NCBI GenBank assembly: GCA_903870275.1
Contig: CAIQCK010000012.1
Span: 62,001 to 126,000, forward strand
Direction: 5' to 3'
DNA length: 64,000 nucleotides
DNA from: an uncultured bacterium
GTDB lineage: Bacteria > Verrucomicrobiota > Verrucomicrobiia > CAIQCK01
Below are positions 18,485 to 27,708 of this stretch, in pieces. Position 1 is the stretch's first letter. Each line of letters begins with the position of its first letter. A program made the translations under genes and the position numbers. The notes below the pieces were generated by a model, which was given only the letters and a program-made list of their open reading frames with translations, had not been told where the DNA came from and searched no databases.

Positions 18485-18719
18485 TGGCACACGCACCACG
18501 GCCAAGTCCCGGAGGGACGAACGAAAATAGCCCGGCGTTTTAACGCCGGGAAAGACGGAACAAATTCCCGTGAGTCCCGGAGGGACGACAGAAAGCCCCC
18601 GTTGCACAAGAGAAGTCTGCCGCCCCTGACGGGGCTTGTCTCTTTTTTTGCCCGCCTACCCAGTGCTAAAGGCACTGGGCTATTTTCGGCCGGCCCTCCG
18701 GGCCTTGGTGCGTGTGCCA
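18485..18719. mobile_element. MITE-like non-coding element with 14-bp inverted ends and internal hairpins
   Basis: The 14-mer TGGCACACGCACCA at 18485-18498 is repeated as an exact inverse complement at 18706-18719, bounding a 235-bp non-coding segment. Inside are two direct copies of the palindrome GTCCCGGAGGGAC (18506-18518 and 18574-18586), the perfect hairpin CCCGGCGTTTTAACGCCGGG (18531-18550), a GCCCC/GGGGC hairpin (18622-18635) and a CCCAGTGC/GCACTGGG hairpin (18659-18679). No transposase is encoded. The right end lies 5 bp from the stop codon of the protease gene at 18725. This is the structure expected of a MITE or composite REP element mobilised in trans. Confidence 0.7.
18622..18649 (+). 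terminator. Candidate intrinsic terminator within the MITE-like element
   Basis: A 5-bp GC stem (GCCCC/GGGGC, loop TGAC) at 18622-18635 is followed by the T-rich run TTGTCTCTTTTTTT. It is on the correct strand to end transcription from the 1516-18337 gene run. The stem is short, so activity is uncertain. Confidence 0.4.
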
Positions 18720-18724
18720 AAGAA

Positions 18725-19903
18725 TCAGGGAGTGGAAGCCGACGAGGTCAGGTCCCTCAGAGTCACGGTCACTTCGTATTCCTTGCCGTCGCGTTTCAAC
18801 ACGAGCCTTAGCTTCGTCCCGGCGGGTTTTTCCCAAAACCGCGATAGCGGCAAAACCTTGGGGTCGGTTCGCCAATGGGTTGCGTCAAGGTCATCAATTT
18901 TCAACAACACATCGCCGTCGCGAATACCCGCGCGATGCGCCGGACTGCCTTGGCTCACGTGCGCGATCAAGTCATTGGCTTTTTCCATGTCTTCAGGCAC
19001 AAACACAGCGCCGAGCCGGTTGTAGGAAAATTCCGCAGTGGGGTGATCAACGGGACGCGTGTAGAGTACGCTGTTCTTGCCATCAATAATGAGACTTAAC
19101 TTCGTCAGCGCGAAAAGCCCAATCACGGCATCATAATCTGGAATTCCTTTCTCCAGCAGGATTACGGCCGGACTTAGTGGCACATCCTTGCCCGGCATGG
19201 CGGGGCTTAGGGGCACATCCTTGAACGTGAGACCGGCCACAGAAATACTTTTCGCCCGAAACATTTCCCGAACTTGCAAGCCGTATCCTGGCGTATAAAC
19301 AGCTTCCATGGTGGCTTCTTGCTGGGCATGTTCGCGGCGCCATCGTTCCCAACGCTTCTGATTAAACTCAACTCCAGATGGGTTGCCCGTGTCGATTACA
19401 ATTTGTGCCGCCTCTTTTTCGTGCGTGCATTCGAATCTTAGCACCCCCTGAAAGTTTATCATTTTCCATTTGCTCCAACCTTTCAAGTCTATGGGGAGCG
19501 TTTCAACCAAGCTAAGGCGGGAGCCGTTGATGACAAAAATACTCTGTCTCATGTCGCCCAATGCCACAAATCCATCACAATCCATTGGCATATACGGCGG
19601 GATGTCCACCACTCTCATTCTGATTTCGTGGGATTTAGTCCCGGTCGTCAAAGTGAACGGTTCAGTCATCCCCATTGGGGATAGGCCCGACGGGTGTTTG
19701 GCGTCGGGCAGTGCATAGGTAACCTTAAGCCCCAGTCTCTCAGCGGTCTTTGGAAAAAGAACGGTTGATGAGGAACCTGTGTCGAAGGCGAATTTCACGG
19801 GCGTGCCGTTGATTTTGGCTTCCAGCCAAATGCGGTCTTCCGCCGGCTTCGCACACAAGGGAAGAAAAATCAAAAACGAAAGTAGGAATAAGTATTTTCT
19901 CAT
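18725..19903 (-). CDS. Retropepsin-like aspartyl protease with C-terminal PDZ domain
   Basis: A 392-residue protein with a signal peptide (MRKYLFLLSFLIFLPLCA). There are two aspartyl-protease motifs, FDTGSSST (D41) and IDTGNPSG (D171), so both lobes of a single-chain retropepsin fold are present. Residues ~295-385 form a PDZ domain (LGAVFVPEDMEKANDLIAHV..GSPAHRAGIRDGDVLLKIDD). Residues 228-246 contain a short tandem duplication of KDVPLSPA. The gene is visibly less GC-rich than its neighbours and directly abuts the MITE-like element, both compatible with transfer. Probably a periplasmic or lipid-exposed protease; its target is unknown. Confidence 0.85.
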   Translation of the reverse strand: MRKYLFLLSFLIFLPLCAKPAEDRIWLEAKINGTPVKFAFDTGSSSTVLFPKTAERLGLKVTYALPDAKHPSGLSPMGMTEPFTLTTGTKSHEIRMRVVDIPPYMPMDCDGFVALGDMRQSIFVINGSRLSLVETLPIDLKGWSKWKMINFQGVLRFECTHEKEAAQIVIDTGNPSGVEFNQKRWERWRREHAQQEATMEAVYTPGYGLQVREMFRAKSISVAGLTFKDVPLSPAMPGKDVPLSPAVILLEKGIPDYDAVIGLFALTKLSLIIDGKNSVLYTRPVDHPTAEFSYNRLGAVFVPEDMEKANDLIAHVSQGSPAHRAGIRDGDVLLKIDDLDATHWRTDPKVLPLSRFWEKPAGTKLRLVLKRDGKEYEVTVTLRDLTSSASTP

Positions 19904-20242
19904 CGGCCAATTAGAACTCCTGATTGGGTTGAATGATTTTTTAAGAGCACTGCGGCCGTTCCACAGCGGGGTTGGGAATCACAGCGAAGCGTTACGGAGT
20001 GGGAACTTCGTTTGCGCCAGCCACCATGGTTACGTGGCGGCATCGGCACCGTCGTGGTGATGTCCATTACGACCTCGGCACCAGTGTAGCGCGCGGCGGG
20101 CGCGACACAACGGCAAAGTCACACTCGTATCATCAGCATGCGCCTCACGGCGGTTCACTCCGCTCCGGCGCATTCCGCGCTTGCCATGCGCCGGCTTGCC
20201 GTTACGATGCCGGCACAGCCGGAGACCATTATTCTCAATCTC
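19904..20242. other. Divergent intergenic region without a recognisable gene
   Basis: This 339-bp stretch separates the protease (minus) from the ThuA fusion (plus). It must hold both promoters, but no convincing -35/-10 pair was found. A short AT-rich part lies at 19920-19945 (gattgggttgaatgattttt). Open codons from 20138 to 20242 are in frame with the ThuA fusion but look unlike a signal sequence. Confidence 0.5.
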
Positions 20243-21964
20243 GTGAACACGCACACTCACCCCATCACACGGCGCAGATTTCTCGGCAACACGGCGGCGG
20301 CGGCGGGAATGCTCGCCATGCCGTCGCTCATCGCGGCGGAGGCGGAACTTTCCGAGCGGCAGAAGGTGGAGGCGGCGATTCCGGCGAAGGCGTTTGCGAC
20401 GCCGCGCAAGCCGCGCAAGCTCCTGATTTTCGAGCTTAACGTCAACTACGGTGGACACCCCTCCATTCGCACCGCCAACCTCGCGTTCGAGTTGATGGGC
20501 CGGAAGACGGGCGCGTTCGAGACGACGGTCAGTCGCGACCCGGCGGTGTTCAAGCCGGAGAGCCTGCGGCAGTTCGACGCGGTCTTCTTCAACAACAACG
20601 TCGGCGATCTTTTCGAGGACGCCGCGCTGCGGCAAAGCCTCGTGGAGTTCGTCTATGGCGGCGGCGGGATGATGGGCTGCCACGGCACGACGGTGGCGTT
20701 CACGCGCTGGCCGGGCGCGGTCGAGGACTGGCCGGAGTTCGGCATCATGCTCGGCGGACGCGGCGCGAACCACCGCGTCAGCAACGAGCATGTGTTCATC
20801 AAGCTCGACGACCCAGAGAATCCGCTGAACTCGCCGTTTGGCGGCAAGGGTTTCGATTACCGCTCTGAGTTCTTCCGCGTCCACGGGCCGTATTCGCGCA
20901 ACCGCGTGCGCGTGCTCTTCAGCATAGACACGGCGAAAACCGACGTCGGCGAAAAGCGCGACGGCGCCTTCCGCGAGGACGGCGACTACGCGCTGGCCTG
21001 GGCGCGAAACTACGGCCGCGGCCGCACGTTTTACTGCACCATCGCGCACAACCCTTACGTGTTTTGGGACCCGACGATGCTGCGGTTCTATCTGGCGGCG
21101 GCGCAGTTTGTGCTGGGCGACCTCCCCTGCCCGACCCTCCCGAGCGCGAGGCTGACCCCGGCGATTCGCGCGCAGGAGAAACTCGGCTGGCGGTTCGGCG
21201 TCGAAGCCAACACGTTCCACGAGTTCACGATGTTCGAGGCCATCGAGAAGACCGCGCAGCTCGGCGTGCCGTTCATGGGCGGGCTGGATTCACAGAAGAT
21301 CAGCCCGGAGATCCAGAAAAACTTCGACGCGCAACTCACCGACGACGAACTGCGACAAATCCGGCTGAAGCTCGACGCGGCCGGCGTGCGGTTGCTGACG
21401 TATTACATCCACAACTTCCCCGGCGACGAGGCGGGCTGCCGGCGCGTGTTCGAGTTCGCGCGGAAAATCGGCATCGAGACGATCATGTCCGCGCCGCCGC
21501 CGGAGGCGCTCGACACGATCGAAAAGTTCGCGGACGCCTTTGACATCAACGTGGCCATCCACAACCTCGACCGGAAAAACACGCCGCACTACTGGCAGCC
21601 CGAGGGCGTGTTGAAGGCGTGCGCAGGCCTCAGCAAACGGCTCGGCGCGTGCGGCGACCTTGGTTGCTGGCTGCGTTGCGGCGTGGACCCGCTCAAGGCG
21701 CTGCAGACGCTCAAGGAGCGCCTCATCAGCGTCCACCTGCACGACGTGAGCGAGCGGAGCCTTGAGGCCCGCGAGGTGCCGTTGGGCAGCGGCGTCGGCA
21801 AGACCGGCGAGTTCCTCCGCGAGATGCGCCGGCTCGGCATCCAGCCGACGATGTTCGGCCTCGAATACTCCCACAGCCGGCCCGACGTGCAGCCGGAGAT
21901 CGCGCAATGCGTCGAGTTCTTCAACAAGGCGAGCCTGAAAATCGCCGGCCAGGGCAAGTCATGA
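20243..21964 (+). CDS. Tat-exported fusion of ThuA-like domain and TIM-barrel isomerase/epimerase
   Basis: A 573-residue protein if started at the GTG at 20243. That start gives MNTHTHPITRRRFLGNTAAAAG, a Tat signal with RR at 10-11; ATGs at 20138, 20186 and 20207 are in-frame alternatives. Residues ~60-300 are ThuA-like (KPRKLLIFELNVNYGGHPSI, DAVFFNNNVGDLF, GGGGMMGCHGTT, GRTFYCTIAHNPYVF). Residues ~310-573 form an isomerase/epimerase TIM barrel (AIHNLDRKNTPHYWQP, GACGDLGCW, SVHLHDVSE, FGLEYSHS) homologous to the protein at 10678. The fusion joins two families encoded separately in the upstream operon. Its stop overlaps the next start (ATGA). It likely converts an oxidised sugar intermediate outside the cytoplasm. 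Confidence 0.85.
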   Translation: MNTHTHPITRRRFLGNTAAAAGMLAMPSLIAAEAELSERQKVEAAIPAKAFATPRKPRKLLIFELNVNYGGHPSIRTANLAFELMGRKTGAFETTVSRDPAVFKPESLRQFDAVFFNNNVGDLFEDAALRQSLVEFVYGGGGMMGCHGTTVAFTRWPGAVEDWPEFGIMLGGRGANHRVSNEHVFIKLDDPENPLNSPFGGKGFDYRSEFFRVHGPYSRNRVRVLFSIDTAKTDVGEKRDGAFREDGDYALAWARNYGRGRTFYCTIAHNPYVFWDPTMLRFYLAAAQFVLGDLPCPTLPSARLTPAIRAQEKLGWRFGVEANTFHEFTMFEAIEKTAQLGVPFMGGLDSQKISPEIQKNFDAQLTDDELRQIRLKLDAAGVRLLTYYIHNFPGDEAGCRRVFEFARKIGIETIMSAPPPEALDTIEKFADAFDINVAIHNLDRKNTPHYWQPEGVLKACAGLSKRLGACGDLGCWLRCGVDPLKALQTLKERLISVHLHDVSERSLEAREVPLGSGVGKTGEFLREMRRLGIQPTMFGLEYSHSRPDVQPEIAQCVEFFNKASLKIAGQGKS

Positions 21965-23373
21965 AACCGCGTTCGCCCCAAGCCGCGTTGCGCGCCGCGC
22001 AAATCACCCGCCGCCAATTTCTCGGTCGCGCGGCGATGGCGTCGGGCGTCGTCGCGGTGCCGTGGATCATTCCCGCGTCCGCGCACGGCGCGGGCGGGGC
22101 CGTGGCGCCGAGCCAGCGGATCACCATTGGATTGATCGGCCGCGGATGCATGGGCCGCGGGCATCTGAACCTATTGGTGGGCCGGCGCGAAACGCAGGTG
22201 CTGGCGGTCTGCGACGTGGACCGCGAGCGGCGCGAGGACGGCCGGCGTCTCGTGGAGGAAACCTACGCCGCCGAACGCGCCAGCGGCGTTTATCACGGCT
22301 GCGCGGCGTGCAACGATTTTCGCGAGGTGCTGGCCCGGCCCGACGTGGACGCGGTGGTGATCGCGACGCCGGACCATTGGCACACGCCGATCTCGATTCT
22401 CGCGGCCGAGGCCGGCAAGGATGTGTATTGCGAGAAGCCGGTGTCGGTGACGATCCGCGAAAGCCGGCGGCTCGTGGAGACGGTGCGGCGGCATGGGCGC
22501 GTGTTCCAGACGGGCACGCAATACCGTTCCATCCCGCGCATCCGGCAGGTGTGCGAGTTCGTCCGCGCGGGCGGACTCGGCCGGGTGAAATCGGTTTTCA
22601 CCATCTGGGGCCAGTATCAAATTCCGAACGTCGGCCCTTCGTATGTGCCGCTCGATCCCGCGTTGGACGCCGAGCCAACGCCGGAGGGACTGGACTGGGA
22701 CTTGTGGGTCGGGCCGGCGACGTGGCGGCCTTACAGCCATCACTATCACCGCAACCCGATCCCCGGCGTGGTGCCGTGGGTGTTCAGCGAGGCGTTCGGC
22801 GTCGTGGCGGCGACCGGTTACCAGTCGCACGCGGCGGACGTGATCCAGTATGCGCTTGGCAAGGAGACCAGCGGGCCGGTGGAGATTTTGCATCCAAGCA
22901 GCGGCGCGTTTCCAACGCTGACTTTCCGATACGCCAACGGGACACTGCTGCATCACGTGGACAACTGGGGCATGGTGAAGGACGTTTACAAAGCCGTTCC
23001 CGCCACCGCCCGGCTCGCGGGCGGTTTCGGCGGCCTCTTCGTCGGCGAACGCGGATGGCTCACCTCAATGAGCGTCGGCGGCCCCATCGAGGGCGGGCCG
23101 GCGAGCCTTTTTGCCGAGATGAAACTCCAGTTGCGCGAGGACGACTTGAGCAACAACCATCATTCAAACTGGTTTGAGTGCCTCCGCACGCGGGCGCGGC
23201 CGAGCGCTCACGAGGAGATCGGCCATCGGTCGGCCTCGCTGGGCCATCTCGCCATCATTGCTTACCGGCTGGGCCGCTCGTTGAAGTGGGACCCGGTGAA
23301 GGAAGAGTTTGCCGGCGACGAGCAGGCCAACCGGCTGCTCTCCCGCTCCCAACGCGCGCCGTGGGCGGCGTAG
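21961..23373 (+). CDS. Tat-exported Gfo/Idh/MocA family oxidoreductase
   Basis: A 470-residue oxidoreductase with a Tat signal (ITRRQFLGRAAMASG, RR at 17-18) ending at the HGAG region. It shows the Rossmann motif IGLIGRGCMGRGH, the catalytic YCEKPVSV motif and the terminal KWDPVKEEF..DEQANRLL..QRAPW shared with the other exported family members here. The ATG at 21961 overlaps the stop of the ThuA-epimerase fusion, so an oxidoreductase and its likely partner are co-translated. An upstream in-frame ATG at 21907 lies inside the previous gene and is unlikely. Confidence 0.9.
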   Translation: MKPRSPQAALRAAQITRRQFLGRAAMASGVVAVPWIIPASAHGAGGAVAPSQRITIGLIGRGCMGRGHLNLLVGRRETQVLAVCDVDRERREDGRRLVEETYAAERASGVYHGCAACNDFREVLARPDVDAVVIATPDHWHTPISILAAEAGKDVYCEKPVSVTIRESRRLVETVRRHGRVFQTGTQYRSIPRIRQVCEFVRAGGLGRVKSVFTIWGQYQIPNVGPSYVPLDPALDAEPTPEGLDWDLWVGPATWRPYSHHYHRNPIPGVVPWVFSEAFGVVAATGYQSHAADVIQYALGKETSGPVEILHPSSGAFPTLTFRYANGTLLHHVDNWGMVKDVYKAVPATARLAGGFGGLFVGERGWLTSMSVGGPIEGGPASLFAEMKLQLREDDLSNNHHSNWFECLRTRARPSAHEEIGHRSASLGHLAIIAYRLGRSLKWDPVKEEFAGDEQANRLLSRSQRAPWAA

Positions 23374-23398
23374 GGGAATTATTCACCATAGTTTACCT

Positions 23399-26083
23399 TC
23401 ACGGCTTGGGGATATCCAGGTCGGCGGCCAGTGTTTTGCGATACTCCGATTTGTCGAGGTCCTTCCATTCGTGAATCCGCGTCAGCTTGCTTGCCGCCAT
23501 CGTTTGCATGAACGGCGCGAATCGTTTCCGCGCCAGCGCGATCAACGCGCCCTGCACCGCGTTGCGTTGGCCATCAGGAGTTTTCATCGCTGCCCGGGCC
23601 TGCTCGATGATCGCGTAATCCACGCTCATCCGCGAGCGGCGCACCCGGCCGAGCGCGGCGGGATCGCCCGCCGTTCGTGTCTCCGCCTCCTCCCACAGCG
23701 CGTCCGCCTTGGCGAGCATCTCCGGCGGAAGGTGCGGATTGACCGGCTTGTCGAAAATTTTGACGAGGAGTTTTTTGTCCGCCACCTGGTCGTGAATCAG
23801 GTCGAGGTAACGGCGGACCGGCGGCGCGGCGGCAACGTAATACGCCATGAGGAATTCATCCATCGCAGTGTCGCGGGCGTAGCGCGGGTTCCATAAAAAT
23901 TTCGCCGTCATGTAGGCGTTCAACGCTGCCATGTCGCCGTCGGGCGTATCGTAGCTGCCCTCCTCGAATACGCCCGTCACGTGGTTGGCGGCAAAGAGGC
24001 GGATGTTGTCGTCGAGCGCGCGTTTGTTCGGGAACGGCAGCAGGTAGTGGCTGAAGTCCGTCATGTAATCCCAGACCCACAGCCGGTCGCAGACCTTCGC
24101 CCACGCGCGCAGGTCGGCCACGAATCGGCTGTTCGCCTCCGAGCAACCGCTGGCGAGCGGATGCGCGAAACAACACTCGATGTTGGCGAGCCGGATCACG
24201 ACGTTGCGGCGCGGGCGCATTGTTGCGGGCGGCTGGCGCGACCATTGATACGCCAGCGTCTCGACGATCTTGTCCGGGAATTCCTTCTGGACGGCCTCCG
24301 CCACGGCGTTGACCAGGTGCAGCACCTGCGCCATCTGCGTTCCCTCGCGCCGGCCCATCGCCGCGCAACGGTCGCACTCGCAGTATTTCCGGTTGTCGTT
24401 CTGGCTGAGCGAAAAGACCGTCGCCTCCGGCTGGGCGCGCATGGCGTCGCCGATCGCCTCCGTGCAAATGCGGATGACGTCCGCGTGGGTGCAGCAAAGC
24501 TGATTCGTGTCGCGCTTGCCTTTCCAAAGCGCGTAGTAGTCCGGATGCGATGCGAAATATTTTTCCGGCGGCACGAGCTTGCCCATCGTGTGCACGAAGA
24601 ACCCGAACCCGAACCGGACGCTGCCGCCGTGTCGCGCGTCGAGTTCCGGCACGGGCGGGCGGATGTTCTGCCGCTCCAGCAGCCGCCCGCGCCCGCCCGC
24701 GCCGTTGAGACGGTTGCGCGCCATCCAGTTGCCGTCGAAACTCTCCCACAGGTAAGTCTCGCGCGACTCGAAGACCGGTATCTTGCGTTCGTCGAGCTGT
24801 GGCAACGGCAGGCGTTCGATGCGGGGCACGCGCTCGATGTCCGGCGTGAACCAGCGGCAGCCGAAATGGTCCTCGAGCAGACCGTAGACGCCGTAGAGTG
24901 TGCCGGGCGGCTCGCCGCCGGCAATCACCAGCCGCTCGCCGGCCGTGCGCAAGACATAGCCTTCCTTCCCCAGCGCCGCCCAATCCACCGGAACGGCTGA
25001 CGATTCCAAGCGGCTGGATCGGCCGACGAGAATCTCGCGCGGCTGCGCCCGCTCCGAGTCCGCGACAACCGGCAACCGCACGCCGGTCATCTTTTCGAGA
25101 TAGCCCTGAAGCTCTTCGGCGGCGCATCGGGTCGGGGTGGATGCGTTCGCGGCGACCACGATCCGATACGGCGACCGCCCTCCGTCGGCCAGCCAGCAAG
25201 CGGGAGCCGTGGCGGAGAAAACAAGCTCGCCGCGCTCATGGCGCGATTGTGTGTCCGCCGCGAGTTCTTTGGCGGCTTGTTTCCAGGAGGCGGGATCGGC
25301 TTCGATGCCTCGCACCACCACGGATGCCTCGAACTTCGCGCCACGGGCGACTGCCGCGTGCGAGTAAATCTGGTTGTAGAGCTTGTGATAGACGGTCTTG
25401 TCCCAGTAGCCCGTCTTGATGTTCTGCCCCGCGAGTGGCTGCGGATACCACGCCAGCATGGCGCGACGGGTCGCCGGATCGTAGAGCGCGGTCCATTTCG
25501 GATCGGCCTTCAGTTTGAAATCGCCGCTGTTGTCGAACTTCCCCTCGACCACGGCGCCGTCGGCCTTTTGCGCGATCCACTCCGTCGTGCGCGCGAGCCA
25601 CGGGTGCATGAAGGCGTAGAGCGTGCCGATCTTCACGTCGGCGGTGACTTCGTAACAATGCCGCTCCAGCACGGCGTCGTCCGTCACGATGTAGGTCGCT
25701 TCGAGCGCCAGCGGCCCCAGCATCGAGTGTTTGTGGATTTCCACGCGCCGGCCGCGATAGACGGCCTTGTCGGCGAGGTCGCGCGGCTGGCCGTCCACCG
25801 TCAACGAGACGATCCCGACCTGCTCGACGCCGCCTTCGTTGTGGCCGGTGCCGATCCACTGGCCGCCTTCCGCCGAAAAGACGGTGCCGTAAAAGCCGTG
25901 GTTGTCGGCGACCATTTCGCCTTTGAAGAAAATGCGCTGGAAGGTCCACGCGCGGTCTCCGGCGAACTCCACTTTCAAATCGCGCGTCTCGATTGTGACA
26001 ACGGCGGGCGGGCCGGGCTTCAATCCGGCGGCGAGCGACGGCAACGCAGCCGCGAGCAAAGTGATGGCGAGAATTTTGTGCAT
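23399..26083 (-). CDS. Secreted DUF4838-type / alpha-glucuronidase-like protein
   Basis: An 894-residue protein with a signal peptide (MHKILAITLLAAALPSLAAG). Residues ~25-280 form a beta-rich domain. Residues ~290-400 resemble the N-terminal domain of alpha-glucuronidases and hexosaminidases (APYRIVVAANASTPTRCAAEELQ-like start, REILVGRS, PGTLYGVYGLLEDHFGCRWFTPD). Residues ~430-720 match DUF4838, including the SLSQNDNRKYCECDRC segment. Such proteins are common in polysaccharide loci and are thought to be glycosidases. ATG at 26083 is chosen over 26110 because it starts the signal peptide. It converges on the oxidoreductase at 21961 with a 25-bp gap and diverges from 26220. Substrate unknown. 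Confidence 0.8.
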   Translation of the reverse strand: MHKILAITLLAAALPSLAAGLKPGPPAVVTIETRDLKVEFAGDRAWTFQRIFFKGEMVADNHGFYGTVFSAEGGQWIGTGHNEGGVEQVGIVSLTVDGQPRDLADKAVYRGRRVEIHKHSMLGPLALEATYIVTDDAVLERHCYEVTADVKIGTLYAFMHPWLARTTEWIAQKADGAVVEGKFDNSGDFKLKADPKWTALYDPATRRAMLAWYPQPLAGQNIKTGYWDKTVYHKLYNQIYSHAAVARGAKFEASVVVRGIEADPASWKQAAKELAADTQSRHERGELVFSATAPACWLADGGRSPYRIVVAANASTPTRCAAEELQGYLEKMTGVRLPVVADSERAQPREILVGRSSRLESSAVPVDWAALGKEGYVLRTAGERLVIAGGEPPGTLYGVYGLLEDHFGCRWFTPDIERVPRIERLPLPQLDERKIPVFESRETYLWESFDGNWMARNRLNGAGGRGRLLERQNIRPPVPELDARHGGSVRFGFGFFVHTMGKLVPPEKYFASHPDYYALWKGKRDTNQLCCTHADVIRICTEAIGDAMRAQPEATVFSLSQNDNRKYCECDRCAAMGRREGTQMAQVLHLVNAVAEAVQKEFPDKIVETLAYQWSRQPPATMRPRRNVVIRLANIECCFAHPLASGCSEANSRFVADLRAWAKVCDRLWVWDYMTDFSHYLLPFPNKRALDDNIRLFAANHVTGVFEEGSYDTPDGDMAALNAYMTAKFLWNPRYARDTAMDEFLMAYYVAAAPPVRRYLDLIHDQVADKKLLVKIFDKPVNPHLPPEMLAKADALWEEAETRTAGDPAALGRVRRSRMSVDYAIIEQARAAMKTPDGQRNAVQGALIALARKRFAPFMQTMAASKLTRIHEWKDLDKSEYRKTLAADLDIPKP

Positions 26084-26219
26084 GGCATTGGCGGCGGATG
26101 GATGACGCACGTCATTTATTGCCAGAGCCGGCGATGCGGTTCAATCGCAAAACCGAGGCGAGGATTCCCGCGACGGATTTTGGCTGGCGCGCGCGGCGTT
26201 TGCTGGCAGAATGCCGCTC

Positions 26220-27653
26220 ATGAAACCGGCTCTCGCCTTGTTGGCAACCATCGTCCTTCTCACCCTGCTCGCCAGCGTTTCCTCATTCGCCGCCGAGCCA
26301 ACCCATCGCTTCCGCGCGGGCGCGGCCACCAGCAACGTCACGCCGCCGCTGGGCACTGCCATCAACGGCAACTTTGCCGAGGGTCGCGCCACGCACGTCC
26401 ACGACGAACTCAACGCGCGCTGCCTCGTGCTCGACGACGGGACGACGAAGCTCGCCATCGCCGTTTGCGACAACACGCTCATTCCCCGCGAGGTGCACGA
26501 CGCGGCCAAGCAACGCGCCAGCCAGGCCACCGGCATTCCCATCGAGAACATCCTCATCTCGGCGACCCACTCGCATTCGTGCGGCTCGGTGGTGTCCGTC
26601 TTCGGCGCGGAAGCGGACGAGGAATACAAAAAAGTTCTGGCCGTCCGCATCGCCGACGGCATCTGCCGCGCGCACAACAATCTCGCGCCGGCCCGGATCG
26701 GTTGGGCCGTCGGCAGCCTGCCGGGGCAGGTGTTCAACCGCCGGTGGCACATGAAGCCCGGCGCGAAAATGCCGAATCCATTCGGCGGCTTCGACCAGGT
26801 GAGGATGAATCCGGGCGCCGGCAATCCCGACCTCGCCGAGCCGGCGGGGCCGACCGATCCCGGCGTGTCGGTGGTCGCGGTGCAGTCGCCCGACGGCCGG
26901 CCCATCGCGCTGCTGGCGAATTACTCGCTGCACTACGTCGGCGGCGTCGGAGCGGGCCATATTTCCGCCGATTACTTCGGCATGTTTTGCGACCGGGTTC
27001 AGGAGTTGCTGAAGGCCGACCGGGTCGATCCGTCGTTCGTCGCCATGCTGTCCAACGGCACCAGCGGCGATGTGAACAACATCAACTTTCGCGCCCCCGC
27101 GCCGAAATTCCCGCCTTACGGAAAAATGCGCGCGGTGGCCTTCGACGTCGCCGCCGAGGCCGTCCGCGTCACGCAAGACATCCAGTATCGCGACTGGGTG
27201 CCGCTCGGCGCGCGGCGCAAGGAACTCACCCTCGGCATCCGGCTGCCGTCCGCGGCCGACGTCGAGCGCGCGAAGGGCATCCTCGCCAAGGCCGAGGGCC
27301 GCGCGCTCAAGGGCGCCGACGAAGTGTTCGCGCGAGAGACGGTGTTGATGAGCCGCTGGCCGGCAGAGGACCGTCTCGTCATCCAGGCGTTCCGCATCGG
27401 CGACCTGGCCGTCGCGCAGCTTCCGTGCGAGGTGTTCACGGAAATCGGCCTGGACATCAAGAAGCACAGCCCGTTCAAGCCGACGTTCACCGTCGAGTTG
27501 GCCAACGGCTACAGCGGCTACCTGCCGACGCCCGCGCAGCACGAGATGGGCGGCTACGAGACGTGGCGCGCCCGCTCCAGCTATCTCGAAACCGGCGCCT
27601 CGCCGAAAATCACCGCGGCGTTGATGGAACTGTTGGACGCACTAAAACAGTAG
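26220..27653 (+). CDS. Secreted ceramidase-like protein
   Basis: A 477-residue protein with a signal peptide (MKPALALLATIVLLTLLASVSSFA) and the neutral/alkaline ceramidase N-terminal fold: FRAGAATSNVTPPLGTAING, metal motif SATHSHSCGSV, SVVAVQSPDGRPIALLANYSLHYVGG and MLSNGTSGDVNN. It is the closest relative in the window of the ceramidase part of the protein at 1516 but has no LamG domain. An in-frame ATG at 26211 is an alternative start. It is transcribed divergently from the DUF4838 gene across 136 bp. Confidence 0.88.
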   Translation: MKPALALLATIVLLTLLASVSSFAAEPTHRFRAGAATSNVTPPLGTAINGNFAEGRATHVHDELNARCLVLDDGTTKLAIAVCDNTLIPREVHDAAKQRASQATGIPIENILISATHSHSCGSVVSVFGAEADEEYKKVLAVRIADGICRAHNNLAPARIGWAVGSLPGQVFNRRWHMKPGAKMPNPFGGFDQVRMNPGAGNPDLAEPAGPTDPGVSVVAVQSPDGRPIALLANYSLHYVGGVGAGHISADYFGMFCDRVQELLKADRVDPSFVAMLSNGTSGDVNNINFRAPAPKFPPYGKMRAVAFDVAAEAVRVTQDIQYRDWVPLGARRKELTLGIRLPSAADVERAKGILAKAEGRALKGADEVFARETVLMSRWPAEDRLVIQAFRIGDLAVAQLPCEVFTEIGLDIKKHSPFKPTFTVELANGYSGYLPTPAQHEMGGYETWRARSSYLETGASPKITAALMELLDALKQ

Positions 27654-27708
27654 ATCGGTTTATCTTCTTTGCCAGAAGCCAAAGTAATGGCCGAATGTCC
27701 GCTCTTTT

